Assembly: GCF_048268085.1 (NCBI RefSeq)
Contig: NZ_JBLWWF010000002.1
Location: forward strand, 1 to 64,000
DNA: 64,000 bases
DNA from: Neptunicella sp048268085
Lineage (GTDB): Bacteria > Pseudomonadota > Gammaproteobacteria > Enterobacterales > Alteromonadaceae
Direction of reading: 5' to 3'
In this document: one piece after another, positions 1-9,335 of the stretch
Layout: every line of letters begins with the position of its first letter
Position numbering within the stretch: the stretch's first letter is position 1
Translations under genes and position numbers: made by a program
Notes under the pieces: generated by a model
Databases searched by the model: none
What the model saw: only the letters and a program-made list of their open reading frames with translations
What the model was told of the DNA's origin: nothing

Positions 1-109
1 TGGCCCCGGGATGCTCAACATCCAGCGTCACCTTGGTTGTGGCCATCGCTAATGGTGATAGCAATATTAAGGTGGCGAGCATAGGACGATACAAATGTTT
101 TAGTTTCAT
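1..109 (-). CDS. Secreted protein, N-terminal fragment (possible GH51-like glycosidase)
   Basis: Only the first 36 codons lie in the window; the gene continues past the left edge. It starts at the ATG at 109 with an AGGAGA ribosome-binding site just upstream. The first 23 residues form a clear signal peptide ending in PLAMA. The mature start (TKVTLDVEHPGA) resembles the N-terminus of GH51 arabinofuranosidases, and a GH51 gene lies 1.4 kb away, but so short a piece cannot settle the family. It is divergent from the alpha/beta hydrolase at 329, with a shared intergenic region carrying a long inverted repeat. Being exported is well supported; the enzyme identity is a guess. Confidence 0.6.
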   Translation of the reverse strand, partial: MKLKHLYRPMLATLILLSPLAMATTKVTLDVEHPGA

Positions 110-196
110 TCAGTGTTTCTCCTGACTGGTACAGTTCCAGCATTCAGTAATAATTGTTTTACGCAAAGTACAGACAAACCTTCCCGGATGTAAGCA

Positions 197-241
197 CAAT
201 GTTAAATAACATAATAAGTGTGATAATAATATTTAACATTG
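197..241. promoter_or_regulatory. 12-bp perfect inverted repeat in divergent promoter region
   Basis: Arms CAATGTTAAATA (197-208) and TATTTAACATTG (230-241) are perfect reverse complements separated by 21 nt. The left arm also sits in a shorter palindrome, ATGTTA-AA-TAACAT (199-212). It lies between two divergently transcribed secreted-protein genes, which fits an operator for a sugar-responsive regulator. No regulator gene is in the window, so the ligand is unknown. Confidence 0.45.
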
Positions 242-328
242 GTCATTTTTTATAGTGCTAACATCAAGCGGATTACAACCTGATTGAATCCAGTGGCAGT
301 AGCTAACATAAAACTATCAAGGGAAAAT

Positions 329-1366
329 ATGCGATTTAAATCATTAACTTATATCAGTTTTTTGTTAATAGCGATAACCGTCGGTACACCTTGTGCCTTC
401 GCCCAACATAAGGTCACTCTGCACAAAGATGTTATCTGGGCGAAACCCAAGGGATTTCCGTTAACGGCTGATATTTATGTACCGGATAATAACGCTCAAA
501 ATATGCCAACCTTGATTATTTATCACGGCGGGGGCTGGCTGCTTAATACCAAAGAAATCATGTCAGATTTAGCTCATTACATTGCCGCCAACGCCAATAT
601 GGTAGTGGTAAACAGCAATTATCGAACCTTGGCCAGTCTGGATAACACCACTACAGCCAATGAAATTGTTGAAGATGCGATGGGCGCCGTACTGTGGGTT
701 AAAGATAATATTCAACAATACAATGGTGATCCCAAGCGAATCGCGGTCACTGGCGACAGCGCTGGTGGTCATTTGGCCGCCATGGTGACGTTAGCCGGGC
801 GCCAGCTGGAAAGCGACGGTTTCGCTGGCAATACATTAGGTTTTACGCCCAGCTATCTGCCTGCCAACAAAACAGCTGAACAAATCGCCGATGAAGATGG
901 CGTTAAGGTACAGGCTGCCATTCTGAATTATGCCGCTTTTGATTTATATGCGTCAGCCAAAAATGGCTTTGAATCGGCCAGTAACCCGTTTTGGAAATGG
1001 GCTAATGCAACGCCAAGAGGCTTATTTGGCGCAAAAATAAACGTCGAGGATAATGCGGATTATTATCAGGCTGCGTCCCCCAATCATTATATTGTTACCC
1101 ACAATACTTATGCCTTCCCCCCACAGTTTGTATTAGTAGGCCGCGACGACACACTAACCACACCACAATCGGCCCAGCATTATGTGGATACCCTTAAAAA
1201 AGCGGGTCAACCGGTAACCTTCAAAATCATTAACGACAGAACTCACGGCTTTCTGGACAGTGGCTGCCCAGCCTATTCAAGTGGCTGTTTTTCTGAGTTA
1301 GCTTTCCCGGCTGTTACTGACATGATTCATTTTTTAAATGAAACCTTCGCTCAGGCGCAAAATTAA
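329..1366 (+). CDS. Secreted alpha/beta hydrolase (esterase/lipase-like)
   Basis: A 345-residue secreted serine hydrolase. I start it at the ATG at 329 (AAGGGA upstream, followed at once by a signal peptide ending PCAFA) rather than an upstream in-frame TTG. The oxyanion-hole motif HGGGW is at residues 66-70, the nucleophile elbow GDSAGG at 142-147 (Ser144), a candidate acid Asp273/Asp274 (GRDDTLT) and the catalytic His306 in THGF. This is the hormone-sensitive-lipase/carboxylesterase arrangement. Being first in line before GH51 and GH95 genes suggests it removes acetyl or other ester groups from a polysaccharide side chain, which is inference. Two Cys pairs near the C-terminus could form disulphides in the periplasm. 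Confidence 0.85.
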   Translation: MRFKSLTYISFLLIAITVGTPCAFAQHKVTLHKDVIWAKPKGFPLTADIYVPDNNAQNMPTLIIYHGGGWLLNTKEIMSDLAHYIAANANMVVVNSNYRTLASLDNTTTANEIVEDAMGAVLWVKDNIQQYNGDPKRIAVTGDSAGGHLAAMVTLAGRQLESDGFAGNTLGFTPSYLPANKTAEQIADEDGVKVQAAILNYAAFDLYASAKNGFESASNPFWKWANATPRGLFGAKINVEDNADYYQAASPNHYIVTHNTYAFPPQFVLVGRDDTLTTPQSAQHYVDTLKKAGQPVTFKIINDRTHGFLDSGCPAYSSGCFSELAFPAVTDMIHFLNETFAQAQN

Positions 1367-1465
1367 CAGGCTGGCATAATGCTATTAACCATGACTAAAA
1401 CCTCACATCCACACTTTTACCCTGACCCAACTAGCTATTTACGACCTTCGGCATAGGAGAAATCA

Positions 1466-3550
1466 ATGAAAAATTCTTTTTTACCCATCTCGCGAAGAAC
1501 CTTTTTGCAAGGCACCATTGCATTGGCCGGCAGTCAGGTGTTACCCGTTTTCGGTATGGACGATAACAGCATCAAGGCAGTAATTGACCCGACCCACACT
1601 TTCCCCAACGTATCACCCTATATCTACGGTGGTTTTATCGAACACATTGGTAATTTAATCAATCATAGTTTATGGAGTGAAGTACTCGACGATCGGAAAT
1701 TCTACTATGGGGTACTGGCACAGGCCGAAACCAAACCCACCGACAGACGTGCCGCAATGAGCTTTGTAAACAAGTGGACCGTAATCGGTGACATGTCGGC
1801 GATCTGTCTGGATACGGATCGTCCCTATGTCGGCGAGCATAGCCCGGTTATCCATCTTGATAGCAATAATTATCGAGGTATCGCCCAAAATGGCCTGGCA
1901 CTAGCCGGAAATAAGGCCTATCAAGGTCGAATAGTACTGAACAGCAGTGACGTCAAAAAGGTATTCATTACCCTTATTTGGGGGGAAAGCAAGCAACAAC
2001 GTCAAACGGTAACGGTGAAATCGTCAAAAGACTGGAATACGGTTAACTTCCAGTTTTCACCTGAAGCAGATACCACTTCTGGCCACTTGGAAATTGTTGC
2101 TAAAGGCGAAGGTACGTTGCGAGTTGGGGCGGTATCATTGATGCCTGCCGACAATGTTGGTGGATTTCGTGCCGATACTATTGCACTAATGCGAGAAATG
2201 GATTGCAAAATGCTGCGTATGCCCGGCGGTAACTTTATTTCCGCTTATGACTGGAAAAATACCGTCGGCGACCCGGATAAACGTCCACCCATTCTGGATC
2301 CGGTCTGGAAAGCCGTTCAACCTAACGACGTTGGCGTAGATGAACTGCTGCAAATGTGTCAACTCATTCAGTGCGAACCCTATTGGTGCGTCAATACGGG
2401 TTACGGTGAGCCACGCTCCGGTGCTGAATTGGTGGAGTATGTCAACGGCGACAAAAACACCGAATGGGGAGCAAAACGTGCGGCCAACGGACACACTGAA
2501 CCGTATAAGGTTAAATACTGGAATATTGGTAATGAAATGTATGGACATTGGCAACGTGGGCATATGTCACGGGAACACTATGTCACCAAGCATAATTTAT
2601 TTGCTGATGCGATGCGTGACGTCGATCCGTCAATTTATATCGTTGCGCCCGGTGGATTTGTGGACGAAATGACCACCGGTCAGGGCATTTTTATCGAAGG
2701 ACAACCACAGGTTAAAGTGGGGTCGGATAGAGACTGGGCTTACGGCATGCTGGAAGGAAGCTGGGGCAAGTTTGATGCGCTGGCCACTCACGCCTACCCT
2801 CCGGAAGGCAAACGTTTCAACCTGGCAACCGGCAAATTATTTGACGTAGATATGACATTGCTGGAGTCGGTTCGTCAGCCACCGGACAGAGTTCGTACCA
2901 TGGTTGATGCCTGGGAAGAATATAAAAAAGCATTTCCAGCTTTGGAAAAAGGCTCGGTCAAAGTATTTTTTGATGAATGGGCATACCATTTTCAGGATGA
3001 TCTGAAAGGCGCACTCGCCATCGCGATGACCTTGCATGAATTCTATCGTCATACCGACTTTATCGATATGGCCGGTTATACCATGGCAACGGCCTGGATG
3101 GACTTTAATCGTACCCAGTCAATCATCAGTACCAAAGGCCGGGTTTTCCAATTGTTCAATAAACACTATGGGGTAACGCCTGTGGCGGTAAATGGCAATT
3201 CACCTCAACCGGCTCCCCAATACCCGATTGGAGGCGATCAACCCAAAGTCAATTCAGGGAGTGCTACCTATCCTCTGGATGTCTCGGCGTCGCTGAATGA
3301 ATCTGGTGATACGCTGATCGTATCGGTGATTAACGCGACCCGCAGCACGCATGATCTGGATTTGAATTTGCAGCACTTTAATACCTCCAAACAGGGAACA
3401 TGCTGGAAATTTACTGGCAAATCCGTTGATGCCAGAAATCAGCTCGGCAAGCCACCTGAAGTACTGACTACAGAGTCAAAATTTGACACGCAAGGCCCGT
3501 TGTCAATCGCGCCGCTGAGTGTGGAAATTTACCATTTTAGTGCCGCCTAG
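1466..3550 (+). CDS. Tat-exported GH51 alpha-L-arabinofuranosidase
   Basis: A 694-residue GH51 enzyme that should remove terminal alpha-L-arabinofuranosyl groups from arabinan, arabinoxylan or arabinogalactan. The N-terminus carries a twin-arginine signal (SRRTFLQ, residues 9-15), so it is exported folded; most GH51 enzymes are cytoplasmic. Residues from about 35 match the start of the GH51 catalytic core (YIYGGFIEHIGN). A beta-rich insert at about 130-226 resembles a carbohydrate-binding module. The retaining pair is visible: acid/base Glu357 in NIGNEMYGHW and nucleophile Glu504 in FFDEWAYHF. A beta-sandwich domain follows to the C-terminus. AGGAGA precedes the ATG. It ends one base before the GH95 gene, so the two are probably translated together. 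Confidence 0.93.
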   Translation: MKNSFLPISRRTFLQGTIALAGSQVLPVFGMDDNSIKAVIDPTHTFPNVSPYIYGGFIEHIGNLINHSLWSEVLDDRKFYYGVLAQAETKPTDRRAAMSFVNKWTVIGDMSAICLDTDRPYVGEHSPVIHLDSNNYRGIAQNGLALAGNKAYQGRIVLNSSDVKKVFITLIWGESKQQRQTVTVKSSKDWNTVNFQFSPEADTTSGHLEIVAKGEGTLRVGAVSLMPADNVGGFRADTIALMREMDCKMLRMPGGNFISAYDWKNTVGDPDKRPPILDPVWKAVQPNDVGVDELLQMCQLIQCEPYWCVNTGYGEPRSGAELVEYVNGDKNTEWGAKRAANGHTEPYKVKYWNIGNEMYGHWQRGHMSREHYVTKHNLFADAMRDVDPSIYIVAPGGFVDEMTTGQGIFIEGQPQVKVGSDRDWAYGMLEGSWGKFDALATHAYPPEGKRFNLATGKLFDVDMTLLESVRQPPDRVRTMVDAWEEYKKAFPALEKGSVKVFFDEWAYHFQDDLKGALAIAMTLHEFYRHTDFIDMAGYTMATAWMDFNRTQSIISTKGRVFQLFNKHYGVTPVAVNGNSPQPAPQYPIGGDQPKVNSGSATYPLDVSASLNESGDTLIVSVINATRSTHDLDLNLQHFNTSKQGTCWKFTGKSVDARNQLGKPPEVLTTESKFDTQGPLSIAPLSVEIYHFSAA

Positions 3551-3551
3551 C

Positions 3552-6065
3552 ATGAAAAACTATTTTTGCTGCACGGCAACTATTGTTGGCAAACTTGTAT
3601 TGGCAGGACTTTACACGTCCTGCTTGCTACTTGCAGGGTTGCAGCCGTCTTTTGCCAACACCGGCGCTCAAAAGCTATGGTACGACAAGCCTGCTTCGCA
3701 GTGGGAGGAAGCGCTGCCGGTCGGTAACGGTCGGTTAGGCGCGATGATCTATGGTGGTGTTCCGAACGAAACTATTCAACTGAATGAGGATACCTTCTGG
3801 GCAGGCGGCCCACATAACAACTTAAATCTAAACGCGCAGGACGCGCTGCCCGAAATACGTCAACGACTCAATGCCGGCGATTATGTTTCTGCGTCACAAC
3901 TGGCTGAAAAAAACATCACCAGTCAAGGGTCTCAAGGTATGCCCTACCAGTCCGCTGGCACACTGCAACTGGACTTTACCGGGCACCAGCACTATAGCCA
4001 TTACTATCGTGAACTGGATCTTCAAAACGCGCTGGTCAAGGTTAGTTATCAGGTGGGAGAGGTCAGCTATAAACGAGAAATATTCAGTTCGTTAGTAGAT
4101 AACGTCATCGTGATCCATCTCAGCGCCAGTAAGCCAAACGCACTCAATGTATCTTTATCCTTGTCACATCCCAATTCCATGCCGGTCAACATTGATGCGC
4201 GCAATGGCACATTGCTGATGCAAGGAACCTCCCCTGATCATGAAGGTATTAAAGGACAAGTAAAACTGGCCAATATTGCCAAGGTAATTAACAGTGACGG
4301 CAACATTACACAACAAGGCAATACACTTAACGTCTCATCAGCCTCGGAGATACTGATTGCCGTGTCTATTGCGACCAACTTCGTAAACTATGCCGATATC
4401 AGTGCCAATGCCCTGGAACGAGCGGAACACTATCTGCAAACGGCGCAACAGAGCTTAGCCACATCTGCTAACGCTTACCAATCGGCCAAACAGGCACACA
4501 GTCACGTCTACCAACAGTATTTTAATCGCGTATCACTGGATCTTGGCAGTAGCCCGTATGCCAATGAGCCTACTGATGTCCGCATTCGGGAATTTGCCAA
4601 ACGGAATGATCCTGCGCTGGTCAGCCTGTATTTTCAGTTTGGTCGCTATTTACTCATTTCATCTTCACAGCCCGGTACTCAGGCGGCTAATTTACAGGGG
4701 ATCTGGAATCCCCATTCGCTGCCTCCCTGGGACAGCAAATACACGCTCAATATCAATCTGGAAATGAACTACTGGCCATCAGAAACAACCCAACTGGCAG
4801 AACTGAACCAGCCTTTGGTGCAACTCATTACAGACCTGTCGGAAACCGGCAAGATGGCGGCCAGCAAAATGTATGGCGCAAGGGGTTGGATGGCTCATCA
4901 TAATACCGATATATGGCGCATCAGCGGTGGAGTCGACTGGTCTTGGGGGGCATGGCCCACCAGCAATGCCTGGCTAGTAGAGCACCTGTGGCAAAAATAT
5001 CTATTTTCAGGTGATAAAGCCTATTTAGCGCGTATTTATCCAATCATGAAAGGAGCCTGTGAGTTTTTTGAAGATTTTCTGATCACCGACCAGAAGACCG
5101 GCTGGCTAATAGTCTCCCCTTCCATGTCACCGGAAAACGCCGCCGGAATAACCGGCAAAAAGATAGCCGCCGGGGTCAGCTTGGATAATCAGTTACTGTT
5201 TGATTTATTCACCCACAGTATTAATGCTGCCAACATCTTGGGGCTGGATCAGCAATCAACACCAGTCTGGCAAAAACTGCTGGATAAACTGCCACCCATG
5301 CAAATAGGTCGATATCATCAATTGCAGGAATGGATGGACGACTGGGATGATCCGGCTGATCACCATCGTCACGTATCGCATCTGTATGGCTTGTATCCAA
5401 GCAACCAGATATCCCCTACCCGTACTCCGGATTTATTTAACGCGGCACGTGTGACAATGGAGCAGCGAGGTGATCCGTCAACCGGTTGGTCAATGAACTG
5501 GAAAATCAATTTATGGGCACGTTTACTTGACGGTAACCGCGCATTAAAACTGATCCGGGATCAAATTCAGCTGGTTACCACAAATTCAGGTGAGGCTGGC
5601 GGTACCTATGCCAATATGTTTGACGCTCATCCGCCTTTTCAAATTGACGGCAATTTCGGATTTACTGCCGGTGTGGCTGAAATGCTGATGCAGAGTCATG
5701 ATGGCTATCTGCATCTTTTGCCCGCCCTGCCGCAAGCCTGGCCGCAAGGCAAGGTAACCGGTTTGGTGGCTCGAGGCGGATTTATCGTCGATATGCACTG
5801 GCAACAAAGTAAAGTGACCTATCTAAAAATCACCTCTCGTCTAGGCGGTAATCTGCGCATTGGCAGTTACGCCCCGTTGCCAAAAGCGCAAGGTATTACC
5901 ACTAACAAGGCTCATGGCAATAACCCAAACCCTTTTTATCAATTGCCCACGCTTAAAACGCCGTTAAAACACACTAATCTGAATTTGCCCACCTTATCTT
6001 TGGCAAATTTATCGCTGATAGATGTTAGTACCCAGGCAGGGCAAAGTTATATCTGGGGTGAATAA
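3552..6065 (+). CDS. Secreted GH95 alpha-L-fucosidase / alpha-L-galactosidase
   Basis: An 837-residue GH95 inverting enzyme. I start it at the ATG at 3552, right after the GH51 stop codon; the following 36 residues are a signal peptide with a long hydrophobic stretch. The (alpha/alpha)6 catalytic core contains the family residues in order: Asn400 and Asn402 in the LNINLEMNYW motif, the candidate general acid Glu528 in PSMSPEN, and Asp699 in FQIDGNFGFTAG. GH95 enzymes cut terminal alpha-L-fucose or alpha-L-galactose; sequence alone does not choose between them. Next to an arabinose operon, a target such as arabinoxylan or another polymer with L-galactose-capped side chains is as likely as a fucosylated one. 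A hairpin follows the stop codon. Confidence 0.92.
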   Translation: MKNYFCCTATIVGKLVLAGLYTSCLLLAGLQPSFANTGAQKLWYDKPASQWEEALPVGNGRLGAMIYGGVPNETIQLNEDTFWAGGPHNNLNLNAQDALPEIRQRLNAGDYVSASQLAEKNITSQGSQGMPYQSAGTLQLDFTGHQHYSHYYRELDLQNALVKVSYQVGEVSYKREIFSSLVDNVIVIHLSASKPNALNVSLSLSHPNSMPVNIDARNGTLLMQGTSPDHEGIKGQVKLANIAKVINSDGNITQQGNTLNVSSASEILIAVSIATNFVNYADISANALERAEHYLQTAQQSLATSANAYQSAKQAHSHVYQQYFNRVSLDLGSSPYANEPTDVRIREFAKRNDPALVSLYFQFGRYLLISSSQPGTQAANLQGIWNPHSLPPWDSKYTLNINLEMNYWPSETTQLAELNQPLVQLITDLSETGKMAASKMYGARGWMAHHNTDIWRISGGVDWSWGAWPTSNAWLVEHLWQKYLFSGDKAYLARIYPIMKGACEFFEDFLITDQKTGWLIVSPSMSPENAAGITGKKIAAGVSLDNQLLFDLFTHSINAANILGLDQQSTPVWQKLLDKLPPMQIGRYHQLQEWMDDWDDPADHHRHVSHLYGLYPSNQISPTRTPDLFNAARVTMEQRGDPSTGWSMNWKINLWARLLDGNRALKLIRDQIQLVTTNSGEAGGTYANMFDAHPPFQIDGNFGFTAGVAEMLMQSHDGYLHLLPALPQAWPQGKVTGLVARGGFIVDMHWQQSKVTYLKITSRLGGNLRIGSYAPLPKAQGITTNKAHGNNPNPFYQLPTLKTPLKHTNLNLPTLSLANLSLIDVSTQAGQSYIWGE

Positions 6066-6091
6066 TCGACTGGCTTGTAGCATACAAACTC

Positions 6092-6117
6092 GCACTGCCT
6101 GCTAATACAGACAGTGC
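6092..6117 (+). terminator. Hairpin after the GH95 gene
   Basis: Arms GCACTGCCTG and CAGACAGTGC pair with one mismatch around a 6-nt loop, 27 nt past the GH95 stop codon. The T-run after it is weak (AATCCTTT), so it may be a partial terminator for the + strand cluster. Confidence 0.5.
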
Positions 6118-6257
6118 AATCCTTTGATGATCATCATTCTATAGGTGTCTTCAATCAAAGGTAGCTACTCGGATAACATTTTACTCAATGACGACATTTG
6201 TGCCCATAGCGACGCTATTGAGTGTCATGACTTATTCCAAGCCGGAGTTATTTTAAT

Positions 6258-8177
6258 TTAATTAAATTGCATCACAAACCCGCCCGCCGCTTGGACGGAA
6301 ACCGCTAACTTGCCAGTACTGACCGGGATTTGAGAAAATGAACGAGACTGCTTGCCATCGGTGATCAACACCCCTTCTTTTTGCCCCATAAAGCTTAAAT
6401 CGAGATTTAGATGTTTGGCCTGTTGCTCGCCGTTAACACCTGCCACATACCAGGTATCGCCACTGCGCCGGGCGATAACTGCCAGTTTACCGGGGTATCC
6501 CTGAATAAAACGACTTTCATCCCATTGACCGGGTATGGTCTGCAAATACGATTTAACATAGTGCGGTACCCGTTCCATTTGTTCAGGCGTAGTGACCAGA
6601 TGTTGGATACCGGAGATAAATAACACCGGTAACGCCAGTTGAAATCCGTTAGTGGTTTTGCGCTCGATGTTGGGAATATCACCCAGCACCATGGGGGTAA
6701 AATCCATTGGGTCAAACAGATTGCGGGTAAAGGGCAACATGGCGACATGGGTTGCTTCATTGTTGGCCACATTCTGCGAAAAAGTAATCATTTCAAAACC
6801 TTTAATCGCTTCGGCGGTCACAAAATTGGGAAAAGTTCGCTGGATCCCGCGGGGTAACGTGGCACCGTGGAAATTGACTAACAACTGATGGTCAGCCGCG
6901 TCTTTAAGAATATCCAGATAATACTGCATAACGGACGCCCCATCGCCGGGAAAGAAATCAATCTTTACTCCCTTAATACCGATTTTTTGCAGCTTGCTAA
7001 ATTCCGCCACTCGCGACTGATGGGTTAATAGCACACTTTTGGGGCTAAATACCGTTTTGTTCCAGTCACCCGATGAGTTATACCAAAGCAACAGACCAAC
7101 GTTTTTGGTCGCTGCATACTCCGCCAGCTCAGCGATTTTTTGATAGCCGATTTTCTGATCCCAGTCAGCATCCACCAGCACATAGGGCCAATGCATGTCA
7201 GCCGCATAATCAATAAACTGTTTTTGTACCGGGTAAACGGTGGCGTCATCTTTGAGTAATCCCCAACTCCATGCCGACATACCCGGTTGAATAAAATCAG
7301 TGTCGGCTAGCTGATTTGCTGGGGCCAGATCCGTACCCAAAGTCGAATTAGTTACGGTGGCTAAGTCACCCACCACCACCAATCGCCAAGGGGTCTGATA
7401 AGGCAAGCTAATCTGGGGTAAATGCTGGCCCGGCGTGACGGTTTCTGCCGGATCAGGGAAACGAATCCGGTACAATCCATCATCACTGTACTGGGCTAAG
7501 TTAGTGGCACTGTAGTGCCCGTCCATGCCTGTTTCGGACAAGGCTATCCAGGTATCCTTGTATTTAAACAAGGCTGGGAATACCCAACCAGCCTGAGTAG
7601 GTGATGGTGTTCCCACCGCAATATTCTGCAGGTAATCCTCTTCATAGGAAGGATTAGTGTTGCTCCAGCCTGTTTGCGCGTCGGCTTTAAATTGCAACCA
7701 GGCGCGAGTCGTGGGATAAAAATGAAAGCCGCTTAATTCTGCTGTAACGTTATATTTTGAAACAGACGAACCGCTAAGTTCATAGCGATACGCCAAACCG
7801 TCATCGGATAAACGCAATATAATCGTCAGACTTTGTTGGTCATTATTGACAAAATTCACCCTTAGTTGATTTGCCTGATAATCAATATTTCTTTGTTTGC
7901 CGGTCCACATCCGGTAATGGTCATCCACTTTTTCTACCGATGACATCGAGACAAACTTCAGCCCCTGCTTAAAACTGACTTTATCCAATTCAAGCCCCAA
8001 CGGAGAAGGTTTTAAAATGGCCTGTTGATTAGAGAAAATCTGGTAACGCAACTGGCCACTCTCAGTTAAGCAAAGCGTGGCACGCAGGTGGGTATCCGGG
8101 CTGGCCAATTCTGTCTGCCAAGCAGCCTGCAGGCCAAATGACAGCATTAAACCGCAAAACAGTATGAGCTTTTGCAT
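6258..8177 (-). CDS. Secreted GH97 glycosidase, retaining type (alpha-galactosidase / beta-L-arabinopyranosidase)
   Basis: A 639-residue GH97 protein with a signal peptide (residues 1-18) and AAAGGA before the ATG. GH97 holds two mechanistic groups: inverting alpha-glucosidases (SusB) and retaining enzymes that use an Asp nucleophile. Here the motif GVKIDFF places an Asp (407) at the nucleophile position, with Glu456 (TAEAIKGFE) as candidate acid/base. This puts it in the retaining group, which includes alpha-galactosidases and a Bacteroides beta-L-arabinopyranosidase. The N-terminal beta-sandwich spans about residues 19-270, the barrel 290-560, then a C-terminal beta domain. It is the last gene of the ara operon, so an L-arabinopyranoside or galactoside side chain is the likely substrate. 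Confidence 0.9.
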   Translation of the reverse strand: MQKLILFCGLMLSFGLQAAWQTELASPDTHLRATLCLTESGQLRYQIFSNQQAILKPSPLGLELDKVSFKQGLKFVSMSSVEKVDDHYRMWTGKQRNIDYQANQLRVNFVNNDQQSLTIILRLSDDGLAYRYELSGSSVSKYNVTAELSGFHFYPTTRAWLQFKADAQTGWSNTNPSYEEDYLQNIAVGTPSPTQAGWVFPALFKYKDTWIALSETGMDGHYSATNLAQYSDDGLYRIRFPDPAETVTPGQHLPQISLPYQTPWRLVVVGDLATVTNSTLGTDLAPANQLADTDFIQPGMSAWSWGLLKDDATVYPVQKQFIDYAADMHWPYVLVDADWDQKIGYQKIAELAEYAATKNVGLLLWYNSSGDWNKTVFSPKSVLLTHQSRVAEFSKLQKIGIKGVKIDFFPGDGASVMQYYLDILKDAADHQLLVNFHGATLPRGIQRTFPNFVTAEAIKGFEMITFSQNVANNEATHVAMLPFTRNLFDPMDFTPMVLGDIPNIERKTTNGFQLALPVLFISGIQHLVTTPEQMERVPHYVKSYLQTIPGQWDESRFIQGYPGKLAVIARRSGDTWYVAGVNGEQQAKHLNLDLSFMGQKEGVLITDGKQSRSFSQIPVSTGKLAVSVQAAGGFVMQFN

Positions 8178-8236
8178 CGAAGTGTCCTTTATTTGAAAGG
8201 CAACCTGTCGCCATGGACAGGTTGCTGAATCAGGCG

Positions 8237-9316
8237 TTACGCCAAATCTTGCGCCGTGGTCAAAAAGCGATAGCTGATCCGGGTTTTATAGGTATCCCCC
8301 GGTAGTAATGTTGTAGAGGGGAAATTGTCATGATTGGGTGAGTCAGGATAGTGCTGAGGCTCTAAACAAAAGCCACTTCGATGTTCGAATGAACGACCTT
8401 TACCGCTCAGGCTACCATCTAAAAAGTTACCGGAATAAAATTGAACCGCCGGTTCCTCAGAATGTACTTCCAGAATGCGCCCTGTCGTTGGCTCAACCAC
8501 TCTGGCCGCCAGTGACATTTCACCCTGTTTTTTATCCGGCAGTACAAAATTATGGTCGTAGCCTAAACCGTAAGCCAGTTGCTGATTATCGTCGTTAATC
8601 TGCTTACCTATCGCCTTTAATTGTCTGAAATCAAAAGGGGTATTAGTGACATCTGCCAGTTCACCTGTGGGGATCAAGCCTTTATCAACCGGGGTTATTT
8701 TAGCCGCATTCATCATTAGTTGATGATCGAGTATGGTGCCTTTGCCGGCCAGATTGAAATAGCTGTGCTGGGTTAAATTGATGATCGTTGGCTTATCCGT
8801 CGTGGCGCGATAACGGATATCCAACTCATCTTCATTGGTTAATTCATAAACCACTTCGGTTGTAAGCGTACCAGGATAACCTTGGTCACCGTCGGGACTA
8901 ATCAGGCTCATCACCACACCGGCACTGTGTTCGGTCACAAATGGCGCCATATCCCAGGCTTTTTTATCAAAGCCCCGCGAGCCGCCATGCAGATGATTTT
9001 CACCATCATTGATATCCAACTGGTAGGTTTTACCCTGTAAACTGAATTTACCTTTGGCGATACGATTGCCATAACGGCCAATGAGCGCGCCAAAATAGGG
9101 ACTGGATTTGACATAACTGTCGAGATCATCCAGACCTAACACGATGTCCTTAAACTGGCCATTTTTATCTGCGGTTAACAACCGGGTAATAATGCCACCA
9201 TAGCCAATAATATCGACTTCGATACCATTACTATTGCGTAATTCAACCTGAGTAATTTCAGTGCCATCAGCTAAATATCCATAGTGACTCTGACGAGTAC
9301 TGGGTAAGGTGTTCAT
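8237..9316 (-). CDS. galM: Aldose 1-epimerase (galactose/arabinose mutarotase)
   Basis: A 359-residue cytoplasmic mutarotase that interconverts alpha and beta anomers of aldoses. The active-site residues of the GalM family are present: His110 (ENHLHGG), His184 (NLTQHSYFNLAG) and catalytic Glu319 (FCLEPQHYPDSP). Length is normal. AGGATA precedes the ATG and there is no signal peptide. It sits 19 bp after the Tat-exported unknown gene and 59 bp before GH97. In an ara operon it would convert the anomer released by inverting or retaining glycosidases into the form used by L-arabinose isomerase. Confidence 0.95.
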   Translation of the reverse strand: MNTLPSTRQSHYGYLADGTEITQVELRNSNGIEVDIIGYGGIITRLLTADKNGQFKDIVLGLDDLDSYVKSSPYFGALIGRYGNRIAKGKFSLQGKTYQLDINDGENHLHGGSRGFDKKAWDMAPFVTEHSAGVVMSLISPDGDQGYPGTLTTEVVYELTNEDELDIRYRATTDKPTIINLTQHSYFNLAGKGTILDHQLMMNAAKITPVDKGLIPTGELADVTNTPFDFRQLKAIGKQINDDNQQLAYGLGYDHNFVLPDKKQGEMSLAARVVEPTTGRILEVHSEEPAVQFYSGNFLDGSLSGKGRSFEHRSGFCLEPQHYPDSPNHDNFPSTTLLPGDTYKTRISYRFLTTAQDLA

Positions 9317-9335
9317 ATCTATATCCTAATTGAAA

